From: Caenorhabditis remanei
Taxonomy: Eukaryota > Nematoda > Chromadorea > Rhabditida > Rhabditidae
Direction: 5' to 3'
NCBI RefSeq assembly: GCF_010183535.1
Contig: NC_071329.1
Location: 4,774,001 to 4,838,000, forward strand
DNA: 64,000 nt
The translations under genes and the position numbers were made by a program. Below the pieces are notes generated by a model. It searched no databases. It saw only the letters and a list, made by a program, of their open reading frames with translations, and had not been told where the DNA came from. Position 1 is the first letter of the stretch, and each line of letters starts with the position of its first letter. Below, piece by piece: positions 1 to 12,300 of this stretch.

Positions 1-83
1 CAACTAACTTTTCCTAGGGACTAGTTTTCCCAATACTACGATTCCTAGGCCACAATAACTCTTCCAACATCGTCTATTTCCAG

Positions 84-3000
84 ATCTACAATCCAACGAA
101 AACTCTTCGGTGGCGACATCACCGGTACCGTCCGTCTGAGCAACGACATGCTCAGTCTCGCTCGAAACCAATTCGATATAATGAACGACCGTAATCTCCG
201 AGAGAATAAAGCGAGAAATTTCACCGAGAATCTTGGCGGCTCAGGGGATCAGTTATTGTCCCCGGTGGCTGGTAGAGTATGGGATCAACTGTCTTCTTCG
301 ATTAGAATACAACATGCATCAAGGTTGATGAGTGTTCTGGAACAATCTGTGCTCTTATTAGGGGATTATATGACAGATCAGAAGCTGAATTTGGCATATG
401 TTAATTGGGGTAAGTTGGGCGGTCTGCAAGCGCGCTCTACTGCACTTTTTTCCAGCTATGGAAGTGGAACGCTCTGAACCAGAATCCCAAGCATTTGGAG
501 CAGCTGCCGTTGCTCCTAACGTTCAAGACGATATGGGAATGACGAGGTAAGCAAGAAAAATGATTTTCGAAACGGTGAAAGTTCAAAAAAAGGCCAGCAT
601 TTGTTTGTTCAGAGGATTAGAGTATGGGAAGGTGGGGGAATCCGATTTCCGCAACAAAAAATAAATGAGGATGTAGTTTTTGGAGTTTTAGAGAAGATCG
701 GGATCAGGGATGTGCGAAAAACTGTTTTGTTTCGAAAATTTTTGGAAAAATAAGAAAAAAATTCGAGAAAAAGAGATTTTCAGAGGCAAAAATCATAAAT
801 TTTGTCAAAACTGTGAGTACTTCAAGGACAGAACCCTAGGAACTTGTTTTTGAGTTTTGAGTACGAATTAGAAGTTTTTTAAAAGAGTAATCGAATAATC
901 ACTATTTGTTGATTTATTTTTGAAAATTTCATGGGAAATTTCCAAAATTTTCGAACGGTTTTTTTTCGAAAACCATTCAAAAAATTTTCGCACAGACTTG
1001 ACCGGATATTAGATTTGACAAGGAAACTCTAACAAAAACTGGAAGACATGAAACCAAACAATCTAAAAAATTAATAAAATGTTCAAAAATGTTCAAAAAT
1101 TGAAACATTTTGAAAAATTGAAAAAAGTTTTCCCAAATTTGTCCAACGCGTAATTCGCTTCAAACTCAATATATTGAGCTGAAAAATATACCAAAATGCA
1201 GATCTCAACGAGTTCTATGTTCGTGACCTATTACGAGCCGGATGGCTATTTGTTAATGTGCCGCGGGCCTCGAAAAAGTACCGGAAAACGCAAAAAATGG
1301 CCAAAAAAGCCATTCTAGCCCGGCCCGCGGCACATTAACGAATAGCCATCCGGCCCGAAGAATTTTACTCCACATACCGTACGACAGGGCCATTTTTAGT
1401 CCACATGAATTCAAATTATTTCCACAAAAAAGCGGAAGTCTAGTGAAGCGCGTTTGCATACAACTTGGCAGATTGCCAATTGACACAAGAATTTGTTGTA
1501 TAAATTTTTGAATTTCGCACTAATTTTAAGCAAGTTTTTTTGATACTCAGATGCATATGGACTTCCTATGATCCTGCGAAACTCTTTCGCAAAACGAAAT
1601 TTTGAAAAACTAGCTCAAAAAATGAAAAGCTACCACCAAATAAAAAAAATAATAAAAATGAACAGCAAATCTTTAAATTTTCTTACAATTCCATTACTGA
1701 TAACTGGAAGAAAACGTTCTTTTCGATTTGTCATTTCTCGATTTATACGATCTTAGTAGGTCACAGATTCTAGCCCGGCCCGCGGCACACCACCGACTAA
1801 CCGCTCGCCCGGTAGAATGTCGCGAATATAGAACTCGCCGAGATCTACATTTTGGTATATTTTTCAGCTCATAACATCGAATTTGAAGCGAGTTACGCAC
1901 CATTTTAGCTGAATTTCTGAGAAATCAAAATCAATTTACAGAATGTCAGTAGCACTGAAGTGAACTGAGACACAAGGAACCTTTTTTAAAGTCCCCAAAT
2001 CTTACAGACCTGTCAGAATCTGAAAGATTCAGAATTCTCAGCTCCCATATCATCTATTTCTGATTCCAGAGTAATGGCCGCCGCTCCACCATCTTCTCCA
2101 CCCGCCGACACCAACACCACCATCAACTTCCCATCCCTCAAGCTCTCTCCAACCATCACCCTTCCATCAGCTTCGCTTCTCAGCTCCTTCACCTCCCCTT
2201 CTACAGTAACCGGAGGTGGTCCAAGTATTCTTTCCTCTTTTCAAGACGACACTCCAGTCGGCGCCTTTGCTCCAAATCTTAACAGGAATCCTATTAAACT
2301 CGGATATTATGCGTTCGCCGGGTTTGGACAACTACTGAATAGTAACGGGGAGCATACTGTAATTAATAGTCAAGTGATTGGAGCCTCAATTGAGAATGCG
2401 ACTAGAAGTGTGACCCTTCCCACAGATCACCCCGTCACTTTCACATTCCAACATCTCACAACAAAAGAGGTATCGAATCCAAGATGTGTCTATTGGGATC
2501 TTCAGGATAGGTAAGTCATTAAAAGGGGCGTGGTCAATTTGAAATTTTTCCAGCAAATGGTCTACACAGGGATGCACACTGGTGTCCACCTCATTTAACT
2601 CATCACAATGTTCATGTACTCATTTGACGAGGTAAGAGAATGTGTCAGTGTAATTCGCCGAATTTCTCTGATTGCTATCTGTGTCGGGAATGTTAGTAAG
2701 AGGACAGAAATGAGGAAGAGAGGTTAGAGGGGGACAATAATAATAATGTTATTGACACAAACAGGAAGAATGTTCTAGATTTTAGTAAATTATAGTATTT
2801 GAAAAATAATTATGACATAATTGAAAATAATTGAAAAAAAAACTATTTTCTCAAAGAGGTTTACGTATAACCCTTACCTACTGATATTTTGATATATTAT
2901 AAAACAAACTAAGGGTTACTGTGAAAATAGATGGTCGAGTTAACAGATCCAAGGCTTCCTTTTAAACCCGATTTCAAGAATATAGGAATTTTGGTCACTG

Positions 3001-6000
3001 TAGTAATTTGGTTGTGTAAGATGGTCTGTGTGATGGCCGGGTTACAGTCCTGGTCTAATAGCATGTTGTAGAGCAAGCCTAAACCTTTATTTGTCTAGTT
3101 GACCACTTTTTTGTACAATTGTTCCCTAGAAAGATATGGGACAGCAAAGCCACTCACATAGGCTTTGCGGCCTCAGGTTTTTATTCCGCATGTATCATTC
3201 TAGGAAAGATCCGTACAAAAAACTTGTCAACTGCAAATATGTAGGGCTCAAAATTTTATATACTTCATCAGTTTACAATATCTTGATAAAATTAAAACCT
3301 GCAATGTTATCCGTCTTAGAAATTTGGAAAACTGCCTCACTAATTTTCCTGGTGCAGAAGAAATAGTCAATTGCGTTAATAATGATTATACAATTTTGCA
3401 CATTTTACATTTTTACTAGTTGTCAACGTTTTGGTATCATTGATGCTTACAGAAGCCCTTTAAGTTCAGCCACATAGTTTTTCCGCACGGCCGTGTAGTC
3501 CTTTCAGACAAGATTCTGCTCAATTCCTTGTCTTCTCACTTTTTCAACACATTTCGTGTATTCAGTCTGTAACGCGATAAAATAGAAAAAAAGTATGAAA
3601 ATTTGCTGAAAAAGTGAGGAAATGAGGAAAAATCTTGTCCGAGAGGAGTACACGACCGCTTGGTAAAACTCTTAAACCAAAGCTCCCTTTGAGTCAGAAG
3701 AACGGGAATTGTGGCGATTTGAGCGATTTTTAATAATAAAAGTGTTTTTTAAAAGAATTTTCTAAAGTATCGGAATATGCAATAAAACTATGACTTCAGT
3801 CCTCCTTTGAGCTTTTGAAGGCATATTGTTACAGTTCAAAAAAATGAATGAAAACTCATTGTCCAAATTAAGTTTTCAGACAAAAAATCAAATTAGGTCG
3901 GGCCTCTTTTACCAAATTTTCACATTTTCACATTTTTGGGTTTGTCACGTCAGCTCAATGTCAGATATCAATTCCCAACTCCCATCCATATTTTCCAGTT
4001 TCGCCATCCTCATGGATGTCTCTGGCCAAGTTGGCCAATTCTCCGGTGGACTTGCATCTGCACTCGACGTGATCTCCACTATCGGATGTGCCATTTCAAT
4101 TGTCTGTTTGGCTTTGAGTGTCGCCGTTTTCACATTCTTCCGCAATCTTCAAAACGTCAGAAACTCGATTCATCGCAATCTTTGTCTATGCTTATTGATA
4201 GCAGAGCTGGTTTTTGTGATAGGTACTGTGTGTCCAAAAGGTGTTCAAAAAACATTTTTTCTATGTATTCAGGAATGGACCGAACCGGGAATCGTACGGG
4301 TTGCGGTGTCGTCGCCATTCTTATCCACTACTTTTTCCTCGCCTCGTTCTGTTGGATGCTTCTGGAAGGTTATCAGCTATACATGATGCTTATTCAAGTT
4401 TTTGAACCAAATCGAACAAGAATTTTCCTTTATTATTTGTTCTGTTATGGTTGTCCTGCAGTGGTTGTTGCGATTTCAGCAGGAATCAGATGGGAGGATT
4501 ATGGAACTGATACTTAGTGAGTTTTTTGTGCGGGTTGTCTGTGTGTCGGTTTGTCCAAAAAGGAGGTGGAGCTTAAGATTCTGATAAACTTTAACAGTCC
4601 TGAAATCAATAAAATTGCCAAAAAATCAGTTGTGACCCCGGTTCTATAGCTTCGGTTTAGGGCCGTTTTGAAACTGGGACGTTTCTAAACCGAGAAATTT
4701 CGAAACCAGACGTTTTGATACGATGACATAGTGAGTTTGGGGTTTTGGTGTCACCTCTATCTTTACCTATGGACTTTCAAGTTAAGTTGCAAAACCTCCC
4801 GGTTTCAAAACGTCTTGTTGTTTAAATGTCACGGTTGCCAAAAGCCCGAACTTTTTTTGAAAAATTCATTAGTTTTTTAAATTTTCGGAACCGAACGTTT
4901 CGAAACCGGTCGTTTTGAAACCGGGCGTGTTGAAACTAGACGTTTTGAAACAAATTCATTTCGATAAAACTGAAAACTAGTGAGTCTGTGAAACGCGCCA
5001 ACTCCCTCTTTACCTATATTTTCAGGCTAGGTTCCCGGTTTTAAAATTTCTCGGTTTTGAAACGTCCTCATTTTCAAAAACCTGGTTTCAAAACGTATTG
5101 GTGCCAAAGTTCCGATAAAAACACTTTTTGAATATTTTTGGAAAATGTGTATACGTAGCACAACTGACATCTTTAACTCAGCTCGCTTTCATAATTATGC
5201 GGACATCCGGACATCCGGACACACCACAGAAAAGAGAAGATATATAACTGAAACTCCAATTTCTCCTTCTTCCAGCTGCTGGATCGACACCTCCACCCCG
5301 ACTATCTGGGCATTCGTCGCCCCCATCATAGTCATTATCGCCGCCAACATAATATTCCTCCTAATCGCCCTAAAAGTCGTCTTATCCGTCCAAAGTCGTG
5401 ACCGTACTAAATGGAACCGAATCATCGGATGGTTGAAGGGCTCTGCCACGTTGCTATGTCTTCTGGGAATCACGTGGATCTTTGGATTCTTGACTGCAGT
5501 GAAAGGAGGGACGGGCACGGCGTTTGCATGGATATTCACACTGCTGAACTGTACCCAGGGAATATTTATTTTTGTGCTTCACGTGGTGCTTAACGAGAAG
5601 GTACGTGCTACTATAGTAAGATGGTTGCGCACTGGAATCTGCTGCCTGCCGGATACAAGCAGTGCCGCATACAACAGCAGAAGCTTCTTGAGTAGTCGTC
5701 AGCGGATTCTCAACATGATCAAGGTGAATGGTCATAGTTATCCAAGTACAGCGAGCACTGATGATAAGGAGAAGCAGATGACACCGATAACGAAGACGAC
5801 TGACTGGTTGAGCAGGTTGCCGAATCAGGACTCGGTTTCGGTGCCAGACAGTAATTTGAATTTGAACTCGAATCTCAATTCTAATCTCAATTCTGCGGAG
5901 ATCCACGAGGTCCCTGAAATCCAAGAAATCCGCCGACGCGTCACCGTAGACCTCAACCCAATGGTTGTCAATAACAACTCCAATAACGAAATCGAACGGA

Positions 6001-6194
6001 TAAGCCACGCCTCCTCAGATCCACGTGGCAGTGGTATCATCGAGGTGACGAATGTGGAGAAGAAGGCGCCGGTGAAGCGGATAAAGTTTCCTCTTGGCGC
6101 CAAGCAGAGTGAGCGGGGATCCCAGCACCGGACGAAAGTGATCACACCGGAATCCCCGGATTCAGCCAGTGGCACGAAAGATTACAGATTCTGA
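84..6194 (+). CDS. lat-1: Latrophilin-like adhesion GPCR (lat-1 ortholog), 3' portion
   Basis: Exons: 84-409, 456-546, 2070-2510, 2554-2631, 3999-4222, 4273-4516 and 5276-6194 (TGA); all phases agree. The 5' half lies before the window. The order is: part of the GAIN domain; a GPS motif with four Cys and two Trp in the 2470-2631 exons, whose HL/T cleavage site falls at the 2631/3999 exon join ([11 protein letters not shown]); seven hydrophobic helices (3999 to about 5600); then a roughly 200-residue polar tail rich in Ser and Asn that ends KDYRF. Latrophilins are autoproteolysed plasma-membrane receptors. In C. elegans LAT-1 aligns division planes in the early embryo. Conservation of the GPS, the transmembrane block and the tail points to lat-1 rather than the more divergent lat-2. 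The frame is open throughout. I am sure of the family and fairly sure of the symbol. Confidence 0.88.
1146..1905. repeat. Rearranged copy of GC-rich hairpin element (family A) in lat-1 intron
   Basis: This sits in the 1.5-kb intron 547-2069. The left arm (1146-1261) and its loop match the intact copies at 19431, 46638 and 56626. The right-arm segment GCCCGCGGCACA appears twice (near 1320 and 1772), separated by about 400 bp of unrelated sequence. The complete right arm is at 1768-1905. The outer CATACTTGCAA ends are lost. It is probably two overlapping partial insertions or one disrupted element. The rest of the intron is AT-rich with nothing recognisable. Confidence 0.7.
3088..3249. repeat. 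Family E hairpin (GTTGACAACTTTTTTGTAC ends), degenerate copy
   Basis: It lies in the 1.37-kb lat-1 intron 2632-3998. TAGTTGACCACTTTTTTGTA near 3096 is mirrored by GTACAAAAAACTTGTCAAC near 3211, with CCCTAG-AAAGATA in the interior as in the other family E copies. It probably has no gene of its own. Confidence 0.6.
3480..3812. mobile_element. Degenerate copy of the TTAA-flanked hairpin MITE
   Basis: The right end GACTTCAGTCCTCCT (3792-3806) matches the terminal repeat of the better element at 60489-61010. Internal landmarks also match: a GTGTAGTCCT segment near 3492 and a CTTGTCCGAGAGGA segment near 3632. The right flank reads TTGA in place of the TTAA duplication. The outer part of the left arm is missing or diverged. 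It lies in a lat-1 intron, within 190 bp of the first transmembrane exon. Confidence 0.6.
4640..5110. repeat. Cluster of GTTTCAAAACG / CGTTTTGAAAC motifs in lat-1 intron
   Basis: The intron 4517-5275 contains about a dozen loose copies of a self-complementary motif around GTTTTGAAAC, often with GACG or CGTC beside it. They occur in both orientations, without a fixed period. Similar clusters occur at about 13140-13230, 24120-24330, 34440-34790, 37550-37780 and 39790-40080. I do not recognise a named repeat family. Confidence 0.6.
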
Positions 6195-6649
6195 TTTAAT
6201 TATATAATTACCCATGACTACTTATTGCCCAAATGATCTACATATATGTACTATTATGGTGCTTGCTAAACATGACATATTTACTGGTAAATTGTTATTT
6301 ATTCTGATTTTTGCATAAATTTGTTATCTTTTTTGGCTCTATTCTAGTTTAGGGGGCCCTTTGATAACTCGAACGTCCCAAAAAACACTAACAAGGGAAG
6401 TCTTTGGGGACGCCACTTTCAAACGACCCATAAATTTGGGTATAGGTATTTTTGACTACGTGGAGTCCATTTCTGCAGTCAAAACCTGCTAAACACCTCT
6501 GCGAGTCGAGTTATGAGTTCTCAAACTTTTCATGTGGTTAAGCTTTTTCACATAAATTTCCAAATCAACTAGTAGCATACGCAAGATATTCTCATTTTTG
6601 CGACGCACGAGCACAGGTAAACCGCTGGGGAACATAAATGGAACCGCGC

Positions 6650-8517
6650 GGTGGCGTATATACCGCCGATTTATTTATTTATTCTTGTAAAAAAAAAAAA
6701 TTATCAATATATGGGGCGAGAGGCTGAGAATGAGTCCCTCACGAGACCATTCAAAGGGTGGGTTAAAGTGAGAGATGTGGGGCAACGAAAAAAAAAAAGA
6801 ATGACCGGTATGAGGGGTATAAAAGAAGGCAATATGAATTGAGAAATATGGTAATGCGGGGAAAGGTGGTTTGGGAGTACAGGATAAGAATAGGCTCTAA
6901 TAGCGTGTGATACTAGACGAAATTAGGGTATTGAACTCGGAAGGGGAGAGAAAATGTGAGCTTTGGGAGGTAATGGCATTCCAGATGGGAATGGTGTGGG
7001 AAAAAAAGTCAGAGCACTTGGGTTTAATACAAATAAGATTCATAGGGCGACGGGTGGAGGAGGAAAACCGGATGTACGAATCTAGGTGTGGAAAGTATGA
7101 GGTACCGCTTAGAAATTTATATAGGAGGAGAAGCTGGGCTTTTAGTCTACGATGGCGCAATGAGAAGAGATTAAGTTGGGCTAGACGATCGGAATAGGAG
7201 GAATAAGTTATGTTACAGCGTTGGAAGATTTTCCTGGTGAAGAAACGGAGAGGAGTTTCTAGCGATAACGATAATTTAGAAGCAGGAGGGGGTGAGTATA
7301 CTACAGAGCAATATTCAATAATGGGTAAAACATAGCAATTGAAAAGGAAAATGTAGAACTGTGGAGAGGTTGATTTGAAGGATTTCAGAAGTTGTTTAGT
7401 ACGTAGGAGGGCGGAAGCGATAGTCTTGTTAATGTGGGATTTAAATTTCAAGGTTGAATCTGTGATGAGACCGAGATCCCGAACAGATTTGGAAGTTTCG
7501 ATAGGTTGACCAGCAATGAAGTAGGGGAACGAAATGTTTTTTGAACCGAGTCGAAGGAGAGATGTTTTGGTATGGGCAAGAGGAAGAGAGTTAGAAGATG
7601 CCCAGGTTTCAATAAGATCGATGCCTTTTTGGACCGCGACAGGGTTAGAGGAATAAATTTTTATGTCATCGGCAAATGCGGAGACCTGTAAGGAAGGGAT
7701 GAGTGCGAGATCAAGAAGTAAATCGTTTATAAATATGAGGAAGAGGAGAGGGCCAGAGACTGAGCCTTGAGGAACTCCGGAAGGTATCTGAGTAATGGCG
7801 GTATCGGTGAAGTCTTCAATTTTTATGGAAAATGTACGGCCGGAAAGGAAATTAGAAAACCACTCAATAAAAAGGTGAGGAATGCCAAAAAGTGCTAGTT
7901 TTTGAAGTAGAAGTTTGTGATTGACCTTGTCGAAGGCTTTCTTGAAGTCAAAGAAGATGACGTCAAGAGAGTTATTACTGGAGAGAGACGATTTGTAGCA
8001 AGATATGGAATGAACTAATGAGCTTGTGCATGAACGGTAGGCGAGAAAACCATGCTGATTATGACTGAATTTGTGTGCAAAATGTAATTTAATGTATTCA
8101 CAAAAGACTCTTTCGAATAGGCGAGCGAAAGGGTCAGTCAATGATATGGGTCTGAAGTTTTCTGGAGACGACAGCGAACCTTTTTTTGGTATTGGAATGA
8201 CCGTCGCATGTTTCCATGAGTCGGGCACTTCTGAGGTTAGGAGCGAGTCAGAGAAGATGATGGAGAGGGGCAAGGCTAACGATGTGGCACAGTTCTTTAG
8301 GATGAAGTAGTTGGCAAGGTGGGACGTGTAGCCGCAGCGCGGGGGGAGATTTTTTGATGTTTTTTCAATCAACCATGGAGGAAAGATTTCTGAGATAGGA
8401 GGAGAGACTGGGTGGAGCGAAGGAAGAGAGGATAGGTGAGGGAGATAATTATTGGGAGAAAAGTTTTTGGCGAAGGTTTGAGCAAAAATGGTGGCTTTTT
8501 CGGAATTTGGTATTACA
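6650..8517 (-). mobile_element. 5'-truncated non-LTR retrotransposon (LINE) fragment
   Basis: The minus strand holds the reverse transcriptase half of a LINE. It is followed by about 230 bp of 3' untranslated sequence and a TAAA-type tail (plus-strand ATTTATTTATTTATT near 6670). The endonuclease domain is missing and similarity stops where the right hairpin arm starts. LINEs are commonly truncated at the 5' end, so a dead copy is the simplest reading. The CR1/jockey clade is likely. Confidence 0.85.
6897..8517 (-). CDS. Reverse transcriptase domain of truncated LINE
   Basis: An uninterrupted frame without its native start: the frame stays open back to a stop at 8529-8531. From the N-terminus it has a short linker (SEKATIFAQTFAKNF); the NFRPISL block; motif A FFDFKKAFDKV; motif B PSGVPQGSVSGPLL; the catalytic box SAFADDIKIYS; a TKTSLLRLG block; and a C-terminal region rich in aromatic residues and Ser, ending at 6897. 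The product would copy element RNA at a nicked target, but the fragment lacks the endonuclease and a promoter. The absence of stops or frameshifts over some 540 codons suggests a recent insertion. Cys, His and Ser residues near the C-terminus do not form an obvious zinc knuckle. Confidence 0.85.
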
Positions 8518-9311
8518 TGTGAACAGGCTTAACCATATGAAAAGTTTGAGAGCTCATAACTTGGTTCGCAGGATATTTAGCAGGTTTTGATAGCAGAAAT
8601 GGACTCCCGCGGTCGAAAATACCTATAGCCAAATTTATAGGGCAATTTTGAAAGTTGGTCTAAACAAGTTTTCTGTCTAAACAGTTTGGATCATTACACG
8701 GTCAATTTTTGACGAATTTTTAAAATGTTTATACCATAAGAAAGCCCGCATTTTTCTCTATCTATATGACCTAATTTCAAAGAAATCCGGTCAGAAACAA
8801 AATTGTGGTGCCCGTTTGAGACAATTTAGTGGCGTCTCCAAAGACTTCCCTTGTAAGACGTTCTTTGAAGCCCTTGTTTTTCAAAATTTAAAACCCCGGC
8901 ACTAAAAACTAAAACTTATTTCCATTATTATTATTTTGTGATAAAAAAGAAATTGAAATTTCATTTATTAGGAAGTAGATTTCACACAAAATATATCACC
9001 AGACAAAACACGGGCGTCACAAAGAAAAAACAAATTGAGAGAAAAAGTTTTCAAAGAAAAAAAAAACCGGTAATTTTCAAGGGGGTAGCAGCAGAAGTAG
9101 CAAGTTGGGGGGAGGAGAAGGACAAAGTTTTTTCAGGAATTCAAAACAATTGGGTGTGCTATGGCAAATCTGAACATACATACATTTTTTGAAGAGGAGG
9201 GGGGACCAGGGGATGACTAGAATTCGGATGAGGAAGAAGGGAATGAGGAGGGGAAGAATATTTTCAGAAAAAAAGAAAAGAGTCTTGAGCAGTTGAGCAA
9301 TATTATTGAGT

Positions 9312-12300
9312 TTAAAGAGCCCTCCATTTCGTCAGATCCATTTCTGGAATCTTGTTGCATGGAGTCAAATTGGTGCCCGGTAGAAGGAAGGCGTCTTGGG
9401 ATACCAACTCGAAATTATCTGCGTTGTCGCAAATGATTCTGGATAGCGACGACTTTTTGATCTCTTCCACTTGGGAGCGTGTGAAGATTCCAGGGTTTTC
9501 GTAGTAGAATCTGGAAGGAGAGGGTACTGTAGGTTACGGTGTCTGAGGAAAGAAAGTGTAGATTTACAAGGAAAGTGACTACCCGAATCGGAACCGCCTG
9601 GATTAGAACAGGTATTAACAAAAACCGAATAAAGATAGTCAAACGTTATTATAACTAGATTTGACGGTTCTGATCCGTACCTGTATTATTTCGGACAGTT
9701 CTGATTGGAGACAGAGTTTGGAATAAGAAATTGGGGTACTGTAAGTTACGGTGCCACACCAGATGCTCTATATTTTTATAAATACTGAAAAGTGAGTCTG
9801 CTTTATAAAGCTCTAAAATGGATTTACGAAGGTTTGAGTGTCGGTTTACGAAAGTGAATCTATGAAGAATCTAGTGTCGATTTTGCTAGGGGTAGATTTA
9901 CGGGGAAATTTGTGTTGATTTACAAAAAACAGTGGCGGCGTTACCGTCACGGTATCCTATGTTGGGGAGTTAGTCCGCGAGGACATTATAAGTCATATCA
10001 TTGTCGATTTACGCAGCTTGGGGTAGAGGTGACATAACTTCTCATTATTTCTTTGCCTAGAAACCCTTACCTATCTCCATCTCTTGCCCTCTTGAACTGC
10101 TCCCCGATTGCACAACTCAATGTTGTTCCAACCAATCCTCCGATCACTGGATCTTCCAACATTGATCCGACGTAGAAGTCAACGTCATCTGAAAATGAAA
10201 ATGAAATTTTAGGGTCTCCTCTGCGATAGACTCACTCGTAGTATTATAGTTTCTTGCAAGTCCGGCTCTCAAATTTCTGTCCAAAATCATGTCTCCAAAG
10301 TCGTCAAACGTCGTGGCAAACTTAAGGCCACAGAACTGACGCATCTTGTTGTATGACGGGATTCCGTGGTCACGACCACGTTGGATATTGAGTGATCCGA
10401 GATCAGTGCTGAAAAGATTATTGTGTTATGTATTTGTGAGTAGTATGATGTCCTAGAACCGGTAAACCTAATTTTTCAACAAAAAAACTCAGAGTCGAAA
10501 TACAGTTTTACATTGGATCAGCAGATCTGCAGTTCATATTCGCTAAGCATCAACAATACGGAGATAATAAAAAAATGGGCAATTTGAAAATTTGAAAATT
10601 GCAATACTCAAATTGAGGCGGTGTAGTGCTAACATAAATTCAGAGTTCTCAGAATTTCAGCTAGTCGGTGATTTTCAATTCAAGACTTTAAAACCAAAAC
10701 TTTCAGAATTTTAATTTGAATGTTGTATGACGCTCTCTTTAACTTTAAGCCTTAACTAGATGTTGACCTATAAGTTATCTTGCAGACCTGAGAGCCCAAC
10801 TCGAAAAGTTTTCCAGAGTGAGCTACAGTAGTTTTAGGCGGTCCGAATCTTGGATAAGGAAGACTGCAACACAAGGTTCTCACGTTTTCAAGGTACATTT
10901 CTAAAAAGTACTGTAGAAAAATCATTTTTTTGTCAAAAAACTCAAAAAATGCGGTTCTAACAGTTTTTTACGAAAAAACTTCGTCGGCCTGTGTCCGTCA
11001 AAGCTATGAAATCGGAACTGTCCGTTCATAGAAGGCCGGAGAAATTCTGATTTCGGCCCGGCCCGGCCCGTTGCAACTCTGATTTTAAGGGTCCCCAAAT
11101 TTTCAGGATTCCAGTCAGATTTCCATTCTTCCTAGACCAATTTCCTGATTCCTTATTACTCCGTCCTGTCACCACATACCATCATTCCATAAATAATAAA
11201 TAAGATTTCTGTTCCCTCTCATTAAATCCACAACACACATACCTGCCAAACATCTTTTCCGTAATAGCCGGCGTCATACGATGCGGTCGTTTGACGGCCG
11301 TCGTCATAAATCCACGAATGATTGGGTCGACACCTCCCTCGAAGAGAATTTTTCCGGACTTGAAGACTCCGTCGCCGAAGAAGAATCCGCCATGAGTGAT
11401 ATTGTTTCCAGATAGATCTACACGTTTGTAGAACTCCTCGATCATTCCGTGACCGAAACGGAATGCAGAAGTAGTGAATTCATTAGCAATAGTTGCATCC
11501 ACATTGGTATCATATCCTTTGTATGGTCCGATCACTTTGTCAAATGACACTCCTAGCAGCTTAGGGAGGTACTCCTTATAAAGCACATTTTGGATCTGGG
11601 CACCAACAATTTTCCTGGCTTCCTGGAACACTCTATCTCCACTCCATGTTGGGTTGAGCTCGGTGAGTTTTTGAGCGATTCTGTTATGTTCTCTAGCGAA
11701 CATGATGTGAAGAGAAGACAAGCCGATGAAGAGGTTGGCACGGATATCTCCAGCAGTGAAGGAGGCTGTACATTTATCCTTATTAGCGCATTTCGACTGG
11801 TCGAATGGAAGAACATTTTGGTTATTGAATCGGGTAACTCGGAGGAATCCAGTTCTTCCATCTCTAAACTTGTGTAGGTCCTTCAGCGAGCTACCGTAGA
11901 TCATAGACCCATCAATATAGGCGGTGTTCTCATTGAGTTGTTCTCTTGGCTCCACTCTACAAATCGGTGCGGATCTTGACACTTTTAGACATTGCTTTGA
12001 CTTGAATCCGAGGTTCGGGTCTTTCTCTCCAATTGGAATTGGCATACACTTAGACGGTACTGGGTCACAAGTCTTGCAGTTGGCAGAGGGTTGGAGTGTT
12101 GTTTTAGACATGTCGTGTGACATGAATTGTCCCCATTGCATCATCATGTTGTTGAACTGAAATTTAGAAGAGGTGTAATAAATCAGATAGTGACCTTAGT
12201 CATGTGGTTTTGATTGTTGCTGTTAAATTGAAACGGTTTTGTTTGATTGGTCGGTCTAGGGTCTAGGGTCTAGGGTCTAGGGTCTAGGGTCTAGGGTCTA

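Larger units (their letters stand above)
6355..8875. repeat. Inverted repeat whose arms flank a LINE fragment
   Basis: The left arm (about 6355-6560) and right arm (about 8518-8875) are imperfect reverse complements. Landmarks on the left are AAGGGAAGTCTTTGG near 6397, GGTATAGGTATTTT near 6440 and AACTTTTCATGTGG near 6523; their complements lie near 8840, 8620 and 8540. Between the arms is LINE-like DNA, so a retrotransposon fragment appears to have landed in, or been captured by, a hairpin DNA element. Confidence 0.7.

Noticed and set aside
3136..3366. 76-codon frame in the lat-1 intron
   Set aside because: It overlaps a family E hairpin and has no conserved feature or start context.
6897..7197. 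Plus-strand frame opposite the LINE
   Set aside because: It is a shadow of the reverse transcriptase frame on the minus strand.
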